A stretch of 34,936 bases of DNA, from the IMG/VR virus record IMGVR_UViG_3300031521_000217, positions 1 through 34,936 of that record. The stretch is one strand, 5' to 3'. This document shows positions 29,573 to 34,936 of this stretch, piece after piece (the stretch's first letter is position 1; every line of letters starts with the position of its first letter). Below the pieces are notes generated by a model, which ran no database searches, was not told the DNA's origin, and saw nothing but the letters and a program-made list of their open reading frames with translations. The translations under genes and the position numbers were made by a program. This stretch comes from a virus.

Positions 29573-29794
29573 TTATAATATTTCTCTATAATTTATACCT
29601 CTTGCTTCTACATTATCTGCAACGCCGACTCTACGTAATCTTCTATAAATTACACCTTTTTTATATAATGTAAGAATATAATCCTCAGAATCACCATTTT
29701 TAATCTTACCAACATATTTAACTAAGTCATTAGTATCTTCAAATGTTAATTCTACAACTCTCTTTTTTTCCTCTTTTTCTTTTAATCTTGGCAT
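29573..29794 (-). CDS. Small basic hypothetical protein after polymerase
   Basis: 73 residues: MPRLKEKEEKKRVVELTFED, TNDLVKYVGKIKNGDSEDYI, LTLYKKGVIYRRLRRVGVAD. A charged N-terminus precedes a small beta-rich part. No family is recognised. It follows the polymerase fragment by 61 bases in the same direction and ends at a terminator, so it is probably the last gene of that unit. Confidence 0.65.
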   Translation of the reverse strand: MPRLKEKEEKKRVVELTFEDTNDLVKYVGKIKNGDSEDYILTLYKKGVIYRRLRRVGVADNVEARGINYREIL

Positions 29795-29855
29795 AAATAT
29801 TAATTATTTTTTATATTTTAGTTTAAAATATCAATAAGGTTTATTTTTTCAGTAT

Positions 29856-31217
29856 TTATAACGAAAATATTGAATTTAAAACACTCAAACGTTTATTAAT
29901 TGTTGGTAAACCAATAGGTTCTATGAATCTATTTATAACTGTTAGCATAGTGACATCAAATTGTTCATCATAATCAATTTTTACACCTTCCTTATCAACA
30001 ACTTCATAAGGATGCATTCCTCTCATATATGCAAAAACATTATTCTTTGGATGATTACAATAATAATATTTAATTCTACCACCTCGTATATTATCATACT
30101 TAGTTTTATATGCAGAATTTTTGTTTAACAGATAATTATGCAATGCTGCAGCTTTAACACCAAAATGAGCACCCTTTACAGTTACAACATCAGTCACATC
30201 ATCAATAACCTTAGTTTGATAATTAGAACAACTAGTAGTCATAGATATATCTTCAATATCAGCCATCATAAATTGCTTTTTCAAATCTTTCACCAAAGTT
30301 AATATCTTTCTAATATTAAGATTATTAGGATTCGCAAATATATACCTTAAAAACTCATAAATGTTCTCTCTAACAAATGGTGGAGTTGATGATTTCACAA
30401 TCTCTACACCTTTTGGATAGAAATAACTCAAGTTTTCATAAAAAATACCATCTTCGTAAACAACATTATTAATATAATTCTTTTTTTGTATATGTAAAGC
30501 AGAACGATTAATAGTTTCAAGTTCAAAATTATGTAAACTCTTAACACCAAATCTAGCGGCATATTCATCTAACCAAACATTATACATTCTTTCGATAAAC
30601 ACTTTATCCATATGAAGAATAAAAGACAAATCATCTCCAACAAAGCCAGAAGACTTAATCATTGGCGCAAAAGATATATAAAGTGAATCAGTATCACCAT
30701 AAATTGTTATAGGCACATCCTTAGGTATAGGTTGAACATTAGAAAAATCATGAACATCTCTACGATATAAAACACTATATCCAGATAACTCATGTTTATC
30801 TTCAACTAAATCAATAAAACTATAATTAAGTTTTTCAACCAAATCTTTTAAAGTTGGGTGTGGATAATGAATATTTTCACCATTTCTATCTAATAAATAA
30901 AAACTACCAGCTTTTTCAGCAATATACTCAACTCCAAGTAAAGCATGCGTTTTTATATCCAAATGCCACTCTTTATAAAAATAATGCTCAATTTTTTTAA
31001 GCATATAATTAATTACATCACGCCCCATTGCGGTAATCGCATTAGCAATATGTGAATTAGATAATACAAATTTAGGATGTGCGAAGGCACCGTAAGTTCC
31101 ATTAATTACGAGCTTTAAAGCTAACTGCATAGCTTTTGCTCTATCATAATCGGCTTTCGTCTCATCAATTTTTTTCTTTAATTCAGATATTTTTTGTCTT
31201 TTTTCTGCAGCAGTCAT
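29856..31217 (-). CDS. 43: Family B DNA polymerase, C-terminal half (gp43-like)
   Basis: 453 residues. After a 30-residue charged helical start come motif B KLVINGTYGAF (residues 35-45) and motif C IYGDTDSLY (Asp175, Asp177). Next are the thumb region with KSSTPPFV, and a T4 gp43-like end (INRFIEPIGLP...VLNSIFSL, a possible clamp-binding tail). The exonuclease domain and motif A are absent here, and no matching N-terminal half exists in the window. Between motifs B and C there are about 130 residues, roughly 70 more than in T4 gp43. It follows a homing endonuclease gene, as in other split phage polymerases. Activity would need association with the missing half. Confidence 0.85.
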   Translation of the reverse strand: MTAAEKRQKISELKKKIDETKADYDRAKAMQLALKLVINGTYGAFAHPKFVLSNSHIANAITAMGRDVINYMLKKIEHYFYKEWHLDIKTHALLGVEYIAEKAGSFYLLDRNGENIHYPHPTLKDLVEKLNYSFIDLVEDKHELSGYSVLYRRDVHDFSNVQPIPKDVPITIYGDTDSLYISFAPMIKSSGFVGDDLSFILHMDKVFIERMYNVWLDEYAARFGVKSLHNFELETINRSALHIQKKNYINNVVYEDGIFYENLSYFYPKGVEIVKSSTPPFVRENIYEFLRYIFANPNNLNIRKILTLVKDLKKQFMMADIEDISMTTSCSNYQTKVIDDVTDVVTVKGAHFGVKAAALHNYLLNKNSAYKTKYDNIRGGRIKYYYCNHPKNNVFAYMRGMHPYEVVDKEGVKIDYDEQFDVTMLTVINRFIEPIGLPTINKRLSVLNSIFSL

Positions 31218-31246
31218 AAATATAATTCTTTTTATAATTATATAAT

Positions 31247-32623
31247 TTATTTTATATTTTGTTTAAATAAAAATTTCAAACTACCAGAATCATAAACTCT
31301 ATAATAAGGTAACTCATTCATTATCTCAAATTCTGTTTTATTTTCATCATAACCCATACTAATCAAAACATCTTTTCTAAAATTAAATCTATTATATTTA
31401 TGACATTTTCTATCAAAATAATTATAATTTGGAACTGTTTTTTTAACAAGTGAAAAGCCTAAATTTTCATACATTTTACCAACACTCCAACATCTATTAG
31501 CATAACTAACAACTTCAATTGGTTTATATTTTTCTATAAAAAACTTAAATAATTTACTAGCACCACCAACAATTATAGTATTTAATTTATTACAGAATCT
31601 TAAAAGTTCATAACTATCTTGTGAACTTATGTTTCCCATATTTTTCCTTTGATTTCCAAATGTCATAAGACTCACTAATTCATCGTTATAAAATAGTCCA
31701 AATTTAAATTTTGAACCAACAAATCCCTGTATATGGTTATCTATCAAAAATTTTTTAATAATTTTATTATCATAAATTTCTTTAATTGAACATTTTCTTG
31801 CATATATTTTATTTTTAATTACACCTAATTTATTTAATATCATAGATTCTACTATATTCTTTCTATACATCCAATCGTCTTCCCATATTTGAATTAGTTG
31901 TGTATTATTTTTTTCACACAAATCAGATTTTATAACATGTGCATCTTTATTTTTATATCTATCAGAATGCCAATATATACCATTAAATTCAAATGCAATT
32001 TTTAATTCTGGTATATAAATATCTAATTCTTTATTTATTAAACTATTATCATTTTTAAAAACATCATATTTGCAATTATTGTTTATAAAATCATAAATTT
32101 CAATTTCTTTACCACTTGTTCTATAATAATTGTTACCATATTTATCTAACATAGTTTTTCTACCTTTTTCAATAACATCCTTAGAAGATAGTATTTCGGA
32201 TACTCCATATCTATCTAAAATAGTCTTATCTATTTTACCTTTTGTATCTTTATCTAAAAGTGTAGTTTTAACACCATATTTTTTCATATTACTTTTTGAA
32301 ATTTTATCTTTACATTCTTCAGTTTTTGCATAATTTGTAACACCAAATCTATCCATTGATGTTATTTCTCTTTTATCGTTTGAGCATTTTTTACAGCCAT
32401 AATAGCCACATCTATTTTCATTATCTAAATACTTATAATATGCTATCACAATTTCTTTGCCACACTTGTCACACACTGCTGTTATTTTTTGATGAGAAAC
32501 GTTTGATAAATCTCTTGGATTCACTAATATATTTTGATGTAAAACTGCATCATATCCCATTTTTTTATAATGTGTAATATTTCTATATGAAATATGTACA
32601 TCTATTTTTTCTTCTTTTATCAT
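31247..32623 (-). CDS. Homing endonuclease: zinc module, Vsr-like nuclease, Mom-like GNAT domain
   Basis: 458 residues, a shorter relative of the protein at 15361. VCDKCGKEIVIAYYKYLD-like zinc module (CDKCG, YGCKKC) lies near 50-80. YGVTNY/KYGVK/RYGVSE/KYGNNY repeats lie near 92-165. Vsr-like nuclease LDIYIPELKIAFEFNGIYWH falls at about 200-219. The GNAT-like end has NHIQGFVGSKFKFGLFYNDE, LVSLMTFGNQR, YELLRFCNK, GGASKLFKFFI and VVSYANRC. It lies 29 bases upstream of the polymerase fragment in the same unit, consistent with a role in creating or maintaining the polymerase split. Confidence 0.85.
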   Translation of the reverse strand: MIKEEKIDVHISYRNITHYKKMGYDAVLHQNILVNPRDLSNVSHQKITAVCDKCGKEIVIAYYKYLDNENRCGYYGCKKCSNDKREITSMDRFGVTNYAKTEECKDKISKSNMKKYGVKTTLLDKDTKGKIDKTILDRYGVSEILSSKDVIEKGRKTMLDKYGNNYYRTSGKEIEIYDFINNNCKYDVFKNDNSLINKELDIYIPELKIAFEFNGIYWHSDRYKNKDAHVIKSDLCEKNNTQLIQIWEDDWMYRKNIVESMILNKLGVIKNKIYARKCSIKEIYDNKIIKKFLIDNHIQGFVGSKFKFGLFYNDELVSLMTFGNQRKNMGNISSQDSYELLRFCNKLNTIIVGGASKLFKFFIEKYKPIEVVSYANRCWSVGKMYENLGFSLVKKTVPNYNYFDRKCHKYNRFNFRKDVLISMGYDENKTEFEIMNELPYYRVYDSGSLKFLFKQNIK

Positions 32624-32655
32624 TATATTTTATTTTATTTTTCAAAAGCCCTATA

Positions 32656-32668
32656 AGTATATATTAAA
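32656..32668 (-). promoter_or_regulatory. Candidate phage promoter element TTTAATATATACT
   Basis: The same 13 bases occur on the opposite strand at 32691-32703, giving a divergent pair between the endonuclease/polymerase unit and the gene at 32721. Confidence 0.48.
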
Positions 32669-32690
32669 ATAAAAAACATTAGTTTGAAAT

Positions 32691-32703
32691 TTTAATATAT
32701 ACT
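32691..32703 (+). promoter_or_regulatory. Candidate phage promoter element TTTAATATATACT
   Basis: Seventeen bases before ATG 32721; partner of the divergent copy at 32656-32668. Confidence 0.48.
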
Positions 32704-32720
32704 TAAAAAAGAATTGTAGT

Positions 32721-33047
32721 ATGAAATTAAGTAAAGAAGAATATGAATTATTATATAAAAAACTAGAATACAAATTTAAAAATTCTGGTAATGAACTTGT
32801 ATCAAAAATAAAAAATCAGGATGATTTAACAGAAGATGATATTAAACTTTTATTAAAAAAGTTAGAATACACTTTCAGAAAAAGTGGCAATTCTATTATA
32901 AGCAAATTACAGAAGATGATAGATTTAGAAGATGAATCAACTATAAAATATTCAAATATTAAAGCTAAGCAAAAGAGAGATGTTAGAGAAAAAGAAAAAG
33001 AAGAAGCTAAAAAGCTAAAGCACATAAAAGAGTTCAAAAACTTTTAA
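32721..33047 (+). CDS. Helical protein with an internal 35-residue duplication
   Basis: 108 residues. Two copies of L-x-x-E/D-D/E-x-x-L-L-x-K-K-L-E-Y-x-F-K/R-x-S-G-N-x-x-x-S-K-x occur at about residues 3-35 and 38-70 (YKKLEYKFKNSGNELVSKIK and LKKLEYTFRKSGNSIISKLQ). They are followed by a charged helix (KQKRDVREKEKEEAKKLKHI) and an end EFKNF. It is probably an all-helical protein. It stands alone between divergent promoters and a bidirectional terminator. Confidence 0.75.
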   Translation: MKLSKEEYELLYKKLEYKFKNSGNELVSKIKNQDDLTEDDIKLLLKKLEYTFRKSGNSIISKLQKMIDLEDESTIKYSNIKAKQKRDVREKEKEEAKKLKHIKEFKNF

Positions 33048-33051
33048 ATAA

Positions 33052-33079
33052 AAAACGACTTAAATATTTAAGTCGTTTT
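33052..33079. terminator. Bidirectional terminator, perfect palindrome
   Basis: A perfect 28-base palindrome with arm AAAACGACTTAAAT, between convergent genes ending at 33047 and 33080. Confidence 0.88.
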
Positions 33080-33472
33080 CTATAAATTATATTTAGTTGA
33101 GTTTATAATAACATCAAATTCATCTTTACTCATATGAATCCACCCATCGCCACTAATAGCATATTCTTTTACTTGATCAATATCTTTAATTTTTCTTGTA
33201 AAATTAGTAACAGATTCATCTAACAAAAAATATTCACCATCAAGCAAAATTCTTTTATAAAATTCATTAGAATTTATAAACGCATACACTAGATATCTAG
33301 TTGTTTTATATATATATTCCTGTAAGCTATAGCATATTTCATAATCTATGTTACTTTCTTTAAGAAAATTAACAATAGATATCATACCAGAATAATTTTC
33401 ATTTCTAACATGTGATCTTCTATATAATGTTATAAATCTATCTACATTTTCAAATGTTTTTATATGTTTCAT
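33080..33472 (-). CDS. End-tagged family protein, last of array 3
   Basis: 130 residues: MKHIKTFENVDRFITLYRRS, a core with MISIVNFLKESNIDYEICYS and LVYAFINSNEFYKRILLDGE (alpha/beta, not recognised), and HMSKDEFDVIINSTKYNL. It ends with TAG and runs straight into the terminator, so KYNL is kept although no gene follows. Confidence 0.8.
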   Translation of the reverse strand: MKHIKTFENVDRFITLYRRSHVRNENYSGMISIVNFLKESNIDYEICYSLQEYIYKTTRYLVYAFINSNEFYKRILLDGEYFLLDESVTNFTRKIKDIDQVKEYAISGDGWIHMSKDEFDVIINSTKYNL

Positions 33473-33762
33473 AAATTATATTTTTTTGCATTAACTAATA
33501 GTTCAAATTCATCAATAGTTAAAATTTTAAATACTAGGTTTTTAAATTTATTCATTAACATTCTTAATTGTTTTCTTGCTTCTATTTGTGTATAATATCT
33601 TATCATATAATTATCTTCTTCTAAAGTTTCAATATTACTAAAAGAAAAAGGTACCCATTCTTCTGATTCTATACTCACACTAATATCATTAACATCAGTT
33701 GGATCACTATATATTATAACACATTTTTCATCATTATTTTCAAAAGTTTTTATATATCTCAT
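33469..33762 (-). CDS. End-tagged family protein, unknown core
   Basis: 97 residues: MRYIKTFENNDEKCVIIYSD, an alpha/beta core with SVSIESEEWVPFSFSNIETL and a helix YTQIEARKQLRMLMNKFKNL, and ILTIDEFELLVNAKKYNL. The acidic helix before the end matches the L/M-[TS]-x-D/E-E module of other members. No domain is recognised; ATGA overlaps at both ends. Confidence 0.8.
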   Translation of the reverse strand: MRYIKTFENNDEKCVIIYSDPTDVNDISVSIESEEWVPFSFSNIETLEEDNYMIRYYTQIEARKQLRMLMNKFKNLVFKILTIDEFELLVNAKKYNL

Positions 33763-34118
33763 AAATTATATTTTTTTGAATTTAAAAAAGCTTCAACATC
33801 TTCTTTAATATTGGAGAAGAATATCACATCTTCAGGAAACCAAGTAGTTGTTAAGCCTGTTAATATTCCATTATTTTTTACTACACTTTGAAACATATGC
33901 ATAATGTCAGTTGGAATATTTAAATATGTTATATCATACACCATATCTCTATTCATTGTGTCCTTTCGAATATCAGAAATACGTCCGACATTACTATTTA
34001 TAAAATTTTCAAAATTAACACCTGATACTGTATCAGATTTCATATCATCGCACATCACAACATAATCACCAATTCCTGGTGAGTCATTTAAATTTTCGAA
34101 TGTTTTTATATATCTCAT
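33759..34118 (-). CDS. End-tagged family protein with SH3-like GDYV core
   Basis: 119 residues: MRYIKTFENLNDSPGIGDYV, then VMCDDMKSDTVSGVNFENFI, NSNVGRISDIRKDTMNRDMV, YDITYLN, which resembles an SH3-like barrel and aligns with the product at 19007 (NFIDTHIGKVIDI). It ends FFSNIKEDVEAFLNSKKYNL, again like that protein's FSSSKEELEIKMNIKKYNL. This is the clearest between-array paralogue pair. Confidence 0.83.
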   Translation of the reverse strand: MRYIKTFENLNDSPGIGDYVVMCDDMKSDTVSGVNFENFINSNVGRISDIRKDTMNRDMVYDITYLNIPTDIMHMFQSVVKNNGILTGLTTTWFPEDVIFFSNIKEDVEAFLNSKKYNL

Positions 34119-34119
34119 A

Positions 34120-34443
34120 TTATAGATTATATTTATATGCAGTGTGTCTTATTTTATACTCTTCAATTTCTTCATCTGTAAGAAATTCTATTCCAGAATC
34201 ATTTGCTAATATCACAGAATCACAATTTTCATCATCTATTGGTAATAATATATATTGATCTTCCATCTCACTCATATTATCACCAGTATCAATTATTTTA
34301 AAAATTTGATTGTTAGAAAATTCTCTATCATCGGATATCCAAACATAATTCATATCTATTATTCTGACATAATCTCCGATTTTAAACTTCCAATTCGCAG
34401 ATTCTCCTCTTGAAAATATCTCAAATTTTTTTAAATTTTTCAT
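34120..34443 (-). CDS. End-tagged family protein with SH3-like GDYV core
   Basis: 107 residues: MKNLKKFEIFSRGESANWKF, KIGDYVRIIDMNYVWISDDR and IFKIIDTGDNMSEMEDQYIL, consistent with an SH3-like barrel, then FLTDEEIEEYKIRHTAYKYNL in two parts. Leu of KYNL uses CTA here and the stop is TAA with a one-base gap to the next ATG, so the peptide is kept while the nucleotide junction has drifted. Confidence 0.82.
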   Translation of the reverse strand: MKNLKKFEIFSRGESANWKFKIGDYVRIIDMNYVWISDDREFSNNQIFKIIDTGDNMSEMEDQYILLPIDDENCDSVILANDSGIEFLTDEEIEEYKIRHTAYKYNL

Positions 34444-34706
34444 AAATTATATTTATTTATATTTTTTTCTAATTCATATTGTTTAATTTCGTCTGTTGTC
34501 AATTCTCTATCTATATAACTCACATGATTTCTTACAAATTTATTTGTAATATCAATAAATTCAACCAAATACCAACCAAGAGTATCAACATCTATAATTT
34601 TACCTGCTCTTGATTTATCATCTTGAAAAGTAATACCGTTAACATAAATATAATCACCAATGTTATAATGAGTATATAAACTTTCAAAATTTTTCAAGTA
34701 TTTCAT
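34440..34706 (-). CDS. End-tagged family protein with SH3-like GDYI core
   Basis: 88 residues: MKYLKNFESLYTHYNIGDYI, YVNGITFQDDKSRAGKIIDV and DTLGWYLVEFIDITNKFVRN, a compact SH3-like barrel, and ELTTDEIKQYELEKNINKYNL. It is among the shortest members with all three parts (tag, barrel, end module) clear. Confidence 0.82.
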   Translation of the reverse strand: MKYLKNFESLYTHYNIGDYIYVNGITFQDDKSRAGKIIDVDTLGWYLVEFIDITNKFVRNHVSYIDRELTTDEIKQYELEKNINKYNL

Positions 34707-34933
34707 AAATTATAATTTTTTGTACCAGTTTTAATTTTATCAACAATTATTATATCATCTTCATATACACTATAATATTTATTATCACCTTCTATTTTAA
34801 TAAAAAACATATTATTATCGAATTGAACATTTTCCAAAAATCCGCTAATATCACTACGATTTGTTGTTCCACCTTGATAGGCTAGGTGTATATAATGAAC
34901 ATAATCACCAATTAAAGTCTCATTTTTTTTCAT
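34703..34933 (-). CDS. End-tagged family protein without the usual N-terminal tag
   Basis: 76 residues: MKKNETLIGDYVHYIHLAYQ, then GGTTNRSDISGFLENVQFDN, an SH3-like core beginning almost at residue 1, and IIIVDKIKTGTKNYNL. The codon before the ATG is TAA, so no longer N-terminus is possible in this frame; it lacks MKYLKxFE. An upstream gene probably ends at or near the window edge. Confidence 0.72.
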   Translation of the reverse strand: MKKNETLIGDYVHYIHLAYQGGTTNRSDISGFLENVQFDNNMFFIKIEGDNKYYSVYEDDIIIVDKIKTGTKNYNL

Positions 34934-34936
34934 TTA

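Larger units (their letters stand above)
33455..34720 (-). repeat. Recurrent gene-junction sequence, array 3
   Basis: Minus-strand junctions near 33469-33472, 33759-33762, 34440-34443 and 34703-34706 read AAATATAATTTATGA (AATTATAATTTATGA at the last), followed by AAATA/GATATATAAAA and then codons for T/S/N-F-E. The junction at 34118-34122 differs: Leu is coded by CTA and the stop is TAA. Confidence 0.7.

Overview
The window looks like part of a large, very AT-rich genome of a tailed bacteriophage infecting a member of the Bacteroidetes, probably Flavobacteriia. Signs are T4-type replication and recombination genes (a gp46-like SbcC-type ATPase and the C-terminal half of a gp43-like family B DNA polymerase), a possible virion structural protein, five or six homing-type endonucleases, absence of Shine-Dalgarno sequences, and four host-like TATCTTTG promoter elements of Bacteroidetes type. 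No rRNA, tRNA or CRISPR array was seen.

Layout. 1-3.0 kb: a partial minus-strand gene, a DUF723/Vsr-like endonuclease and three small genes. 3.0-7.6 kb: a ribbon-helix-helix regulator with tandem 13-bp repeats upstream, then the gp46 gene, broken inside its Walker A motif by an atypically split intein (32-residue IntN, 121-residue IntC) with a Vsr-like endonuclease gene between the halves. 7.5-9.2 kb: HNH protein, terminase-like ATPase, small membrane protein, DUF6011 protein. 9.3-11.3 kb: an ankyrin protein and two membrane-anchored GAF-like proteins. 11.5-13.1 kb: RHH/HNH pair and an isochorismatase-like protein. 13.2-15.3 kb: a six-gene array of end-tagged proteins. 15.4-18.4 kb: a large Vsr-like/GNAT endonuclease and a probable structural gene. 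18.4-21.4 kb: a second tagged array plus an amidoligase-like protein. 21.5-24.1 kb: an operon with a short Dam-like methyltransferase and a SLOG protein. 24-29.8 kb: many small minus-strand accessory genes (Nudix, LemA-like, membrane proteins), several behind host-type promoters. 29.9-32.6 kb: the polymerase C-terminal half and a Vsr-like/GNAT endonuclease. 33.1-34.9 kb: a third tagged array.

The two most notable systems are these. (1) The fractured gp46 gene, in which active ATPase should need protein trans-splicing exactly between the Walker A lysine and serine. (2) A dispersed family of about 20 small genes whose products share an N-terminal MKYLKxFE-like tag and a C-terminal module ending in KYNL around unrelated cores (SH3-like GDYV barrels, ankyrin repeats, unknown folds). 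These genes are joined by a near-identical ATGA-overlap junction. The KYNL end is kept at operon ends and with synonymous codon changes, so it seems to be selected as peptide; its function is unknown.

Two promoter classes can be proposed: a phage-specific TTTATATATACT element at the heads of many transcription units, and host-type TATCTTTG elements before accessory genes. All assignments come from reading the sequence; no database search was possible.
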